Positions 1 to 7,129 of a DNA stretch of 19,547 bases are shown here, one piece after another; positions within the stretch are counted from its first letter, which is position 1; each line of letters begins with the position of its first letter. A program made the position numbers and the translations under genes. The notes below the pieces were generated by a model that was not told the origin of the DNA, made no database searches, and saw nothing but the letters and a program-made list of their open reading frames with translations. The DNA comes from Thermoprotei archaeon (lineage in GTDB: Archaea; Thermoproteota; Thermoprotei_A; Sulfolobales; Fervidicoccaceae), in assembly GCA_022759165.1 (NCBI GenBank), contig JAEMPT010000081.1, forward strand, positions 1 through 19,547, in the 5' to 3' direction.

Positions 1-22
1 AGGCTGTACTCATTGATCTCAT
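1..22 (-). CDS. Possible 5' end of a gene running off the left edge
   Basis: An ATG at 22-20 on the minus strand opens seven codons that run off the window. It is preceded by GGTG at 30-33 with a 7-nt spacer, the same arrangement used by several real genes here, and by a TATA-like CTATAAAAG at 45-53. The TATA-like box would place transcription start close to the ATG, so box and ribosome site may not both be used. Too little is present to name a product. A plus-strand reading (open from base 3, stop at 51-53) is an equally short alternative. Confidence 0.25.
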
Positions 23-156
23 AATGAAGCACCTAATGAATTCCCTTTTATAGGTGCGGTTATTTTTAAACCTTTCTTTGATAACAATAATTGTAGATAA
101 TATAAAATTGAAATTTTGCTTTATTAGAATACATAAGAATTTTTAAATTTTTTATG

Positions 157-180
157 AAAAAACAAACGATCTTCAAAAAA
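157..180 (-). terminator. U-tract terminator after the pilus operon
   Basis: Downstream of the last pilus gene (stop at 210-212) the minus strand carries two T6 runs, at 180-175 and 162-157, in a very AT-rich stretch. Runs of T without a stable hairpin are the usual archaeal terminator form. The rest of 23-209 holds no gene. Confidence 0.45.
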
Positions 181-209
181 GCTAAAACATTGACCTTCCA
201 AAATAGAAC

Positions 210-1697
210 TTAATAGGAAACAGGGAAAAGAGCAGAGCCTTTCGACAAAATTACTATAGCGAAAGAAAGGGCGGTTAGCGATGGGAATAAGGCGGTCCTT
301 CCGGTGCCTAGAGCAACCTTTTCGACCAGAAAGCCGTATGATAAAGAGCTTACATAAGCAATGAGAATTTGCTGGGGCACCACTGAACCTCCCAGACCAA
401 GCATCATGATAGACATGACAGGAGAAAGCAGCGATGTACCAATGGATACTAGCAAGACATGAATAACCTTTTTGAGGCTTCTTTGTGCCTCGTGAATGAA
501 GTCGACGAAAAGCTGAAAGGAGCTTGGCTCACAGTCTCCCATTCTTCTGAAAAACTCGATCAGCTCTTCAAGGAAACTTTCTACCCACGGTCTAACAACC
601 TTTTCTCCAATCTTCTTAGACCTCTCGGGCTTATAGAGTAACAGGCTCCTCCATATTCTAGCATGATTCAGCATATCCTCAACCTCCTTTTCAACATAAC
701 CGTTAATCATCGCTTTCATAACTGCTTGAAATAACATTGCCTGGAGAGCACATGAGATTATGGAAGTGACAAAAAGTACCAAGGCAAATTTTCCTACGCT
801 TCCATACTTCAATAGCAAAAATGTAGGCAAAATTAAGGAAGCAAATCCGATGATTTGAAAAGTGGAAAAAACTCTTTTTCCAGTCGAGCTAAACGTAACC
901 TTCATGGATAGCGGATAGTCTGGAATCGCGGCATATAAAACGGGTGTAAGAGCTATTATTGAAAAAGAATAAAGATAAGCTGAATTTCCTTGTGATTCGC
1001 TCTGTGACCCTAAGAAGGCGAAGCTCTGCAATGCCATAATACCAGAGATCAGGCTCGGAGCTATTCCAAGGACTGCGGTGATGAGGAGAGATAGAGTAAT
1101 CCTCAGCTGTATGCTTCTTTCCGCACGATCCTCCTCGCTCTTAACGATATCATTGGCCCTGTCTTTCAGCATATAGAGGGCAGTGCCCGATGATAATGAG
1201 GCAATATACTCGTTCAGAAGAAGCTTCAGTCTACCACCAACTGATTTTGAAAGAATGCCGAGAGCCTCTGCTACTCCGTACATTTCCGATAGCCTAGAAA
1301 ACCTTTTACCGAGATGATTCGCAGCCTCGAAAACTTTCGAGTTGGAAAAGAATGCTAGAGCATCGGCGAACTCCAGACCGGTCTTCGAAATGGAGGCAGA
1401 TGCGACCATAATAAAATAAAGCTCTTCTTCGGCCTTTTTTCGAGAAGATGATACCTTTACCAAAGAATCAAGAACATATAACCAAAACAGAACCGCAGGT
1501 ATAATCAATGAGAATGCGAAAAGATAGCTAGAACCGCTGAAAAGAACGATATAATATATAATGGAGATCGAAGAAATGAGCGTAGCTAGAACTGCTGCCT
1601 TAAGCCTTTTCCCTGCGCTCCTGTAATTTTTTATTTCTGAGCTCGAGGAAGCAATGATCTTCCTATATTTTTCCTCTATGCTCTCGAGAAGGCCCAT
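210..1697 (-). CDS. TadC/ArlJ-family pilus assembly membrane platform protein
   Basis: Predicted polytopic inner platform of an archaeal type IV pilus or related filament, which anchors the ATPase and feeds pilins into the filament. The 495-aa protein has hydrophobic segments near residues 30-52 and 58-78, a cluster of about four near 200-328, and three more near 412-490. They are separated by two charged helical cytoplasmic stretches (about 80-200 and 330-410), the duplicated T2SSF layout of ArlJ/TadC proteins. I chose the ATG at 1697-1695 because GAGG lies 8 nt upstream. A TTG two codons earlier (1703) would overlap the ATPase stop as TTGA but sits only 2 nt from that GAGG. It is the last gene of the filament operon and its product is the expected partner of the ATPase encoded just upstream. 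Which filament type (adhesive, UV-inducible or other) cannot be told. Confidence 0.8.
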   Translation of the reverse strand: MGLLESIEEKYRKIIASSSSEIKNYRSAGKRLKAAVLATLISSISIIYYIVLFSGSSYLFAFSLIIPAVLFWLYVLDSLVKVSSSRKKAEEELYFIMVASASISKTGLEFADALAFFSNSKVFEAANHLGKRFSRLSEMYGVAEALGILSKSVGGRLKLLLNEYIASLSSGTALYMLKDRANDIVKSEEDRAERSIQLRITLSLLITAVLGIAPSLISGIMALQSFAFLGSQSESQGNSAYLYSFSIIALTPVLYAAIPDYPLSMKVTFSSTGKRVFSTFQIIGFASLILPTFLLLKYGSVGKFALVLFVTSIISCALQAMLFQAVMKAMINGYVEKEVEDMLNHARIWRSLLLYKPERSKKIGEKVVRPWVESFLEELIEFFRRMGDCEPSSFQLFVDFIHEAQRSLKKVIHVLLVSIGTSLLSPVMSIMMLGLGGSVVPQQILIAYVSSLSYGFLVEKVALGTGRTALFPSLTALSFAIVILSKGSALFPVSY

Positions 1698-1699
1698 TT

Positions 1700-4351
1700 T
1701 CAATTCCTCGTATTAAAATCGTCGTGCCTATCTTCATTCAGAAGCCTGCTCTTCAATTCTTCCACCATTTTTGATCTGGACATTAGTTCGTTGAGAGAGA
1801 TCTCCGATCCGTCCTTTTCCCTATCCCAAAGAGATCTTATCCCTACATTCTTGTTACCATCAATAGGCGAAAGCTCTGCAAGAAGCCTAAGTTGCCTCTT
1901 TGGCTTGTCTCCGAAACCCATGATCGCGATAAAGCGAAACAAGCTCACTTGAGCGGGAGTTAGCTCTATAGGAGGGGCCATAAGCCTGGAAACTACTTCC
2001 TGGGGGGAAGAGCCGTGAAAGCTCGTATTATGAGTTAAAATTAGTCCTCCTCCCAATGCGTAAAGATGAGTCCCAGGGACTTCTATATCATATAAAAGGC
2101 TATCCTTTTCCACTGATTCGACCTTCACAATCTCAGATAGGTGGAAATTACTATTCGAGCTGGAGGCATTCGCTTGGTCTTCATCGCATTCAATAAATAC
2201 CTCATATGCTTTATCTATTTCTTCGTCGCTCTCAACAATTCTCTCATAACTTCCCCACCTAACCTCTGCCTTAAACCCAAGACTTCTTAAAAGGAGGTAT
2301 AAAGCTTCGGCTTGCTTTCTGCCCTCAACTGCAATTTTTCCTGGGCAAGAAAAACCCTTCCCCTCCAGATACCCTTCCACTAATCCTTCCCTGAAATCAA
2401 CTGTACTCCGAAGGGCTATCTCCAATGGTATGCTCTTTTCATCTTTGCCATTCTCATTTTGAGTCAGCCTAACTAAAAAAGAAGCTATTATATTGGATTT
2501 AACACTGATCATTGGAATTCCTTCATTGCTGAAGGAAAACGAAGAAGCCTTTTCTAGTCCTAGCTCTTCCAAAGCTCTTTTAGCTTTTTCTAGAGCCTTT
2601 GAACCGCAATACTTCTCATTTAATATGATTTCGCTGCGATCGAGTTCTTTCCATTTGGTTGTATACCCACAGGCGAGAAGCAATCCTATCAAATATCCAA
2701 GATCCTTTCCCAATTTTATGACAAGCGGAATAGAATGTCCTTCTTCAAATAGCTCGCTGTTCCCATGATCTAAGGCTTCATTTTCTCCTCTCTCGGCGAG
2801 TTTTCCTTTTCTTTCTCCATTCGAGCACTTTCCCTCTTTTTCAAGGCAAACCAGCGATTTGCTTAGAATTTCTTTATCCAGAAAATCAGTAATTCTTATA
2901 TATGAACAGCCCTTTTCATTTTGCTTAAATTGTAAAGTAAGTAGTTTATCTCCTGGCTTCAGCTCCTTAGCTGGTTTCGCTATAAGTCTGTTCTTTTCGT
3001 ATATTATGGCGAGGTGATCTTCATGAAGTTCGTGTGGAACATTTCCCCTCGAATGCACCCTAATGAATTTTTTGCTTCCGTTCTTGATTATAGCCCCGGA
3101 TATTGGGGAAAAGCCGTATCTGTTCTCCCCGTTCCACGTGATCACTTCAACGCTTTCATGCCTTCCAGTAAGCATGCCTTCAACGATTTCTCCTATTTCG
3201 TAGAGGTCAATTTTTCCATCGATTCTAGCTAAAATGAGCTGATCTCTAGGCAAACAAAGTCCACCCAATCCAACGGTCATTGCCTGCGCTAAAACCTGGG
3301 CTTCCCTACCTCTGGTCTCCCCTACAACTAAAAGCCTAGTTCCCGAAGCTCTTAGACTTGCTTTGGCAAGGTCGAACAGCCCTACTTCAACAGAACCGAG
3401 CTCAAACGTAGTATACCTCGTCCAAGGAGAGCCCTTCGGTGGATCTATTTCGCCCGTATCCTCTATGACTATTACTTTCCAAGTTGATGGAACGAGACTA
3501 TAAAGCAGCGATCTGATCAGTGTAGTTTTCCCAGAGCCTGGGGGCCCCGCTATAATCACGGCCCCTCTCGCAGTGAGAATGATCTTGAAGAGTTCAGCGA
3601 TCCCCTTAGGGAGAACGCCTGACTCAACAAGGTGACTTATGCTAGGCGGAACCGGGAGCCTTTTCCTCACCACTATCTCAGGTCTCCCTTTAGAAACAGT
3701 AGGAAAGACCAAGTGAACTCTATGTCCTCCTTCTCTTTGGGGGAGCTGGGTGTCCACGATTGGATTCGCAGTAGATACATATGTACCGCACTTTGTAGCT
3801 ATAGTCTGTTGTAGGCTCACTGCTTCGTTAATGTCGTATATGTAAATGTTCGTTGGAGCGAAGTCCTGCTCGGGTCTCATCTCCTCAATGAATGAGTGTC
3901 TAACCCATACGTTCCCTTTCCCCTCTACACTAATGTCAATGACGTTTGGGTCATCAATCAGCACCTGCAACTTTCCATATCCTAAACTAGATCTTATGAT
4001 GTAAGCAGCATCCGCCACCATTTCTCTATTTATCCCTAAGGTTGCCGACAATATGTCTCCCAAGTCATTTCCTTTACTTAGGAGGAGCATTACATCCTCT
4101 AATCTATCCTTAACTCTCTTTTCGAGCTCGATGAACTGCTTAACTGGTGAAATGTAGTAAGAGAGACCTCGAGAAGTATTGAGAATAGATACCCTGAACC
4201 CCCCTATTCTGTAACTGTAAACTTCTTTTCCTGCGTTATGAAGAACTTCTGTAGAAGGCAATTCGATATCTTCTTCATTCTTTTGATTCGAAATAGACTT
4301 TACTTCGAAGCTATTCTTGACATGCCATAGAAAACTCTGTTTTACTTTCAA
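1700..4351 (-). CDS. Type II/IV secretion (pilus assembly) ATPase precursor with intein
   Basis: Hexameric PilT/GspE/VirB11-family ATPase expected to power pilus assembly at the cytoplasmic membrane. In the 883-aa precursor the Walker A GPPGSGKT is at 269-276 (Lys275), preceded by the arginine-rich conserved region (about 205-232) and followed by an Asp box (VIVIEDTGEI, about 294-303) and a Walker B-like LLVVGE at 340-345. The host frame is interrupted after Leu365 by residues 366-775, an intein. Removing it joins GLGGL to TSFHG, restoring the conserved His box of the family and giving a 473-aa mature protein, a normal length. The start is TTG at 4351, with GGGGAG a few bases upstream; no ATG or GTG is near. 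It is cotranscribed with the downstream TadC-type gene. Function depends on protein splicing or on intein-free allele variants. Confidence 0.88.
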   Translation of the reverse strand: MKVKQSFLWHVKNSFEVKSISNQKNEEDIELPSTEVLHNAGKEVYSYRIGGFRVSILNTSRGLSYYISPVKQFIELEKRVKDRLEDVMLLLSKGNDLGDILSATLGINREMVADAAYIIRSSLGYGKLQVLIDDPNVIDISVEGKGNVWVRHSFIEEMRPEQDFAPTNIYIYDINEAVSLQQTIATKCGTYVSTANPIVDTQLPQREGGHRVHLVFPTVSKGRPEIVVRKRLPVPPSISHLVESGVLPKGIAELFKIILTARGAVIIAGPPGSGKTTLIRSLLYSLVPSTWKVIVIEDTGEIDPPKGSPWTRYTTFELGSVEVGLFDLAKASLRASGTRLLVVGETRGREAQVLAQAMTVGLGGLCLPRDQLILARIDGKIDLYEIGEIVEGMLTGRHESVEVITWNGENRYGFSPISGAIIKNGSKKFIRVHSRGNVPHELHEDHLAIIYEKNRLIAKPAKELKPGDKLLTLQFKQNEKGCSYIRITDFLDKEILSKSLVCLEKEGKCSNGERKGKLAERGENEALDHGNSELFEEGHSIPLVIKLGKDLGYLIGLLLACGYTTKWKELDRSEIILNEKYCGSKALEKAKRALEELGLEKASSFSFSNEGIPMISVKSNIIASFLVRLTQNENGKDEKSIPLEIALRSTVDFREGLVEGYLEGKGFSCPGKIAVEGRKQAEALYLLLRSLGFKAEVRWGSYERIVESDEEIDKAYEVFIECDEDQANASSSNSNFHLSEIVKVESVEKDSLLYDIEVPGTHLYALGGGLILTHNTSFHGSSPQEVVSRLMAPPIELTPAQVSLFRFIAIMGFGDKPKRQLRLLAELSPIDGNKNVGIRSLWDREKDGSEISLNELMSRSKMVEELKSRLLNEDRHDDFNTRN
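2027..3256 (-). mobile_element. Intein with degenerate LAGLIDADG domain, inserted in the pilus ATPase
   Basis: A 410-residue in-frame insertion (precursor residues 366-775). It starts with Cys366 (CLPRDQL, block A) and ends in LTHN, i.e. penultimate His774 and terminal Asn775 (block G), with Thr776 as the +1 nucleophile: a class 1 Cys/Thr arrangement. A block F-like stretch (YDIEVPGTH) lies about 20 residues before the end, and a block B-like stretch with LHEDH lies about 90 residues in. That block has His where TxxH usually has Thr. A central LAGLIDADG-type domain has motif 1 at 554-562 (LIGLLLACG) and motif 2 at 658-666 (VEGYLEGKG); both final acidic positions are lost (Cys561, Lys665), so DNA cleavage is probably dead. 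KlbA inteins are known from archaeal ATPases of this superfamily; whether the insertion site is the same cannot be judged here. Confidence 0.92.
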
Positions 4352-4407
4352 CCAAGCTCCCCAGGAAGAACGAGAATCTTAAAAAAGTTTTTATGATTAT
4401 ACCGCTA

Positions 4408-4884
4408 TTATCCTCCTACGGCCGATATCCACTGAGATATCCCTGTGGATGGGTCTTGAACCTGGACGAGCACGTTTTTTACGGTTGCACCAGTATAGCT
4501 TAGCGACATCACCGCCAGTTGATCTGACTTTGGCGATATTTGAAATGGGATTGACTGCGGGCTTTTCAAAGTGAGGTTACCAGAGGAAGAAGCACTCAAT
4601 ACGCTACCATCCCCCATAACGACCTGAATAGAAGTTATGTTTATTGGGGAGCCCATCCCATTCCTTATCTCTACTGATAATATGAAATTATTTGGAGCAG
4701 TACCCGACTGCACGCTGTAGCTTGCAGTTGCCATGTCCACTCCAGTGAGCCTACCCTCCTGCGCAGAAAGCCAAGACCTCAAGGCGAAAACTGCAACAAT
4801 GGCTACTAGTGCTATAGCGATTACGCTGACGATCTCAGAAATCCCTCTGCTCCTTTTCTCCTTGATACTATTCTGATGTGACAC
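4408..4884 (-). CDS. Archaeal type IV pilin with class III signal peptide
   Basis: Major or minor pilin of the filament made by this operon. From the GTG at 4884 the 158-aa precursor begins with a short basic leader (KEKRSRG, residues 8-14), then ISEIVSVIAIALVAIVAVFAL, the hydrophobic filament-core helix. Cleavage by an archaeal prepilin peptidase (PibD/ArlK type) is expected after Gly14, leaving Glu at +3. The remainder is Ser/Thr/Gly-rich beta-type sequence with NIT and NLT glycosylation sequons. The GTG was preferred because GGTG lies 7 nt upstream (4895-4892). A TTG at 4926, directly after the stop of the preceding gene, would add 14 residues and has no visible ribosome site. The prepilin peptidase is not in the window. 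Archaellin cannot be excluded, but the neighbours include no other archaellum genes. Confidence 0.8.
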   Translation of the reverse strand: MSHQNSIKEKRSRGISEIVSVIAIALVAIVAVFALRSWLSAQEGRLTGVDMATASYSVQSGTAPNNFILSVEIRNGMGSPINITSIQVVMGDGSVLSASSSGNLTLKSPQSIPFQISPKSDQLAVMSLSYTGATVKNVLVQVQDPSTGISQWISAVGG

Positions 4885-4926
4885 TTGGGTCCACCGAATA
4901 AATGCTCTGATCTTATAAAATGTCAA

Positions 4927-5172
4927 TTATCCAACAAGAGCGTTTATTATAGAGGAGTAAAAAGCCATTATTATAGACCCCACGATCGCACCTACTAAAA
5001 ATTTCCTAGCGCTCTCAGAATATCCTAGGACGAAATAGATCGCTCCGGCGATGAAACCTGCTGCGACAGCTATCCAACCTATCCACATAAGCCAACTCAT
5101 GAGCGTTAATATGGCACTTGAAATCCCAGGAGGAGGGGCAGGGGTAAGGTTTATTGGGATCGTTTCAGCCAA
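4927..5172 (-). CDS. Small two-span membrane protein, T4SS-pilin/VirB2-like candidate
   Basis: An 81-aa protein heading the filament operon. It has a short Pro-rich N-terminus (residues 6-16), a membrane segment at about 28-49, a compact polar turn GYSESARK (50-57) and a second membrane segment at about 58-79. Two helices joined by a short basic turn, with a Gly-rich second helix, is the architecture of VirB2/TrbC-type pilins and of the small subunits of archaeal Ced/Ted DNA-import pili. The resemblance is by pattern only; no homology search was possible. It starts with TTG at 5172, with GGTG 7 nt upstream (5183-5180). A TATA-like box at 5218-5211 would place the transcript start near 5189. 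It could instead be an accessory membrane protein of the type IV pilus. Confidence 0.6.
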   Translation of the reverse strand: MAETIPINLTPAPPPGISSAILTLMSWLMWIGWIAVAAGFIAGAIYFVLGYSESARKFLVGAIVGSIIMAFYSSIINALVG

Positions 5173-5553
5173 CCTATTTCACCAAAGAATAATGCGGGCT
5201 TAAAAACGGAGATATAAGTCGACCGAACCGATTTAACCACTCAACCTCGAACTTTAAAGCGAAGGCGAAGTCACGAATATTCTGTTCGTAACCTTTTAAA
5301 CAGGAGATCCCTGCTTCAGTCAGAAGAAACCTTTTTCATCTCCAGGGAACTGATCGAATAGTATTGGCTAAGGCTCAGTACATAAATTCATCATCAGTAG
5401 TAAAAGATAGCATATTTCATTGCCTAAAAACTTGGTTGGTAGTTTATTACAAAAAATTTAAAGCCCACGCCTTAAAAAGCAAGGCTTTAGGTAATGTTTA
5501 AATATTTTCAATTTAAAATATATACTAATAAATATGATATAATCTAAACCTAA
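5173..5553. promoter_or_regulatory. Divergent promoter region between the pilus operon and the ABC importer
   Basis: This 381-base non-coding stretch separates the minus-strand filament operon from the plus-strand importer. Leftward, TATA-like CTTATATC at 5218-5211 is correctly placed for the 81-aa gene. Rightward, the strongly AT-rich TTTAAAATATATA at 5512-5524 is a good TATA candidate, giving a start near 5544 and a leader of about 10 nt. Between them are inverted repeats (5419-5495) and scattered C/D-box-like motifs on the minus strand (5316-5394). I see no convincing open reading frame in it. Confidence 0.5.
5419..5495. repeat. Overlapping inverted repeats upstream of the importer
   Basis: ATTGCCTAAA (5419-5428) and TTTAGGTAAT (5486-5495) are complementary at 9 of 10 positions, with one G-T pair. 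Inside them TAAAGCC (5459-5465) and GGCTTTA (5483-5489) are a perfect 7-bp inverted repeat. The right arms share TTTA, so the two pairings exclude each other. The element lies just upstream of the proposed TATA box of the importer operon, where an operator would be expected. Confidence 0.4.
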
Positions 5554-6441
5554 ATGGGTGAAATTAAAGTGGGTGAACAAACCGTTCAAAAGAAAAGTGC
5601 TTTGACCACAACCGCCATAATTCTCTTAGTGCTCGGTATCATTGTAGGATTAGCTATCGGATGGGTCGCAAAGCCCTCGCCTCCTCAGGTTTCCCCTTCG
5701 GAGCTTTGCGCCATACCGAAGAGCAAATTCACAAACCCACCACCTCCCAACCAAACTGTAACTATAATTTATGGCTTCGATGCAAACTACCCACCATTCA
5801 CGTACGTTCTGCCCAATGGGACAGCTGCTGGCTTCGACGTCGACGTCATGAAATGGATCGCTAATAAATACAACTGGACCATTGTCTTCAAACCATGGGA
5901 CTGGTCGACAATAGTTACTGCTCTTGTCAATGGAGACCTTGACGTAATAATGTCCGGGATGACGATCACTGCTCAAAGATCACAACAAGTCTGGTTCTCT
6001 ATACCATATTATTCCTATATACATGAGCTAGTTACAAGGAGCGACGTTAATATGACGATGGAACAGATATTGAATTCAGGCAAGCCAATAGCTGTAGAGC
6101 TGGGCGCAACTTCAGATGAGTGGGCAACGAAGCTTTTGCAGGAAGGTTATAACTTCCAGAAGCTCGGTCTTGACTCATATACAGCAGCGACGGAGGCTGT
6201 ACTAAAGGGGACGGCGATAGCGATGATCACCGATTCAGCTTTCTTCGAGCCGTATGTGAGGACTCACCCCGACGCCGCGAGTAAGCTGAGAGTTGTCAGT
6301 ACGCTAGGTGCTTATGAAAGCTATGCAGTTGCAACCAGGCCGGGAGACCTTTGGCTCAGGAACCAGATAAACAGTGCCCTTTCCGAGCTTATGGGCAGCC
6401 CTATGTGGGAGCAGCTACTTGAAAAGTGGAACCTCAAGTGA
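5554..6441 (+). CDS. Amino-acid ABC importer substrate-binding protein (family 3), membrane anchored
   Basis: Extracellular binding protein that delivers a polar amino acid to the two permeases encoded downstream. The 295-aa protein has an uncleaved-looking N-terminal membrane anchor (about 16-39), a Pro/Ser linker (40-65), then a bilobed SBP_bac_3 domain: YPPFTY near 80, GFDVDVMKWIA near 93-103, and TAQRSQQVWFSIPYY, whose Arg normally binds the ligand carboxylate. A later TDSAFFEPY supplies the Asp that usually contacts the amino group. There is no lipobox. Start choice: ATG at 5554 suits a short leader from the TATA-like box at 5512-5524. A GTG at 5569 with GGTG 8 nt upstream is the alternative and loses five residues. 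The stop overlaps the next gene. The exact amino acid cannot be read from the sequence. Confidence 0.88.
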   Translation: MGEIKVGEQTVQKKSALTTTAIILLVLGIIVGLAIGWVAKPSPPQVSPSELCAIPKSKFTNPPPPNQTVTIIYGFDANYPPFTYVLPNGTAAGFDVDVMKWIANKYNWTIVFKPWDWSTIVTALVNGDLDVIMSGMTITAQRSQQVWFSIPYYSYIHELVTRSDVNMTMEQILNSGKPIAVELGATSDEWATKLLQEGYNFQKLGLDSYTAATEAVLKGTAIAMITDSAFFEPYVRTHPDAASKLRVVSTLGAYESYAVATRPGDLWLRNQINSALSELMGSPMWEQLLEKWNLK

Positions 6442-7127
6442 GGTGTGCTGAAATATTCGGGTTGGGTCTCCTCGGCAGCTATCTCCCCTATATGTTGGAA
6501 GGGGCTATCTGGACCTTCGCTCTCGTCGGTGGAGGTCTCACGCTAGGCTTTGCCATGGGAGTCCCATTTGCCATACTTAGGGTATACGGTGGGAAGGGTG
6601 CCAAAGCTGCTATTGACGCATATGTCTGGGTTTATAGGAGCATACCTCTGATCGTCTTGCTGTTCCTTTACTATTGGGGCATATTTCCCGTGATACTCGG
6701 TGTGAAGTTATCGGCTATGGCTACCAGCATCCTTGCTTTAGGAACCAGAGATGCAGCATATGAGACCATGATATTCAGAGCTGCCTTAGAATCCATAGAT
6801 CCAGGCCAGATGCTAGCAGCTAGGTCTTTGGGGATGACCCGTTGGCAAGCGGTACGAACAATAGTGCTACCTCAAGCATTGAGAATAGCTATACCGGGAT
6901 GGACGAATCAATATGCTATAATGCTGAAGGACTCTTCAATTTGCTTTGCGCTGGGAGTTCTGGAGATTTTGACAAGGACGAGGTACGTAACTATATCCAT
7001 CGGCTCTTACTTTATTCCATACTTAATCGCTGGGATCCTCTTCATAATATTAACCTACGGAGGGACGAAGGTCTTCAATATAGTGTACGAAAAAGTTCAA
7101 ATCCCAGGATTAGTGGGAGGGAAGTAG
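6438..7127 (+). CDS. Amino-acid ABC importer permease 1 (HisM/GlnP type)
   Basis: Integral membrane subunit of the importer, pairing with permease 2. It has about five membrane segments and the cytoplasmic coupling loop LAARSLGMTRWQAVRTIVLP (EAA-like) followed by a conserved Ala/Gly helix. I place the start at GTG 6438, overlapping the binding-protein stop as GTGA; this gives 229 aa. An upstream GTG at 6426 is also in frame. However, a clear ribosome site GAGGTG (6440-6445) lies inside the proposed coding sequence, and the in-frame codon 7 nt past it is ATA at 6453, so the true start may be that near-cognate codon. Family homology begins around SYLPYMLEG, after all three candidates. Confidence 0.87.
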   Translation: MRCAEIFGLGLLGSYLPYMLEGAIWTFALVGGGLTLGFAMGVPFAILRVYGGKGAKAAIDAYVWVYRSIPLIVLLFLYYWGIFPVILGVKLSAMATSILALGTRDAAYETMIFRAALESIDPGQMLAARSLGMTRWQAVRTIVLPQALRIAIPGWTNQYAIMLKDSSICFALGVLEILTRTRYVTISIGSYFIPYLIAGILFIILTYGGTKVFNIVYEKVQIPGLVGGK

Positions 7128-7129
7128 CG

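Noticed and set aside
2493..3232. Plus-strand open frames opposite the intein
   Set aside because: They lie on the antisense strand of an intein with clear splice blocks, and have no recognisable motif.
2027..3256. Treating the insertion as an active homing endonuclease
   Set aside because: Both LAGLIDADG catalytic acid positions are replaced (Cys561, Lys665).
4885..4926. TTG 4926 as the pilin start
   Set aside because: No ribosome site precedes it, the stretch contains a TATA-like TTTTATAAG, and GTG 4884 has GGTG at the standard 7 nt and gives a normal-length leader.
6842..7129. Upstream extension of the importer ATPase frame to 6842
   Set aside because: It overlaps permease 1 in another frame, shows no ABC-domain similarity, and a good ribosome site precedes TTG 7130.
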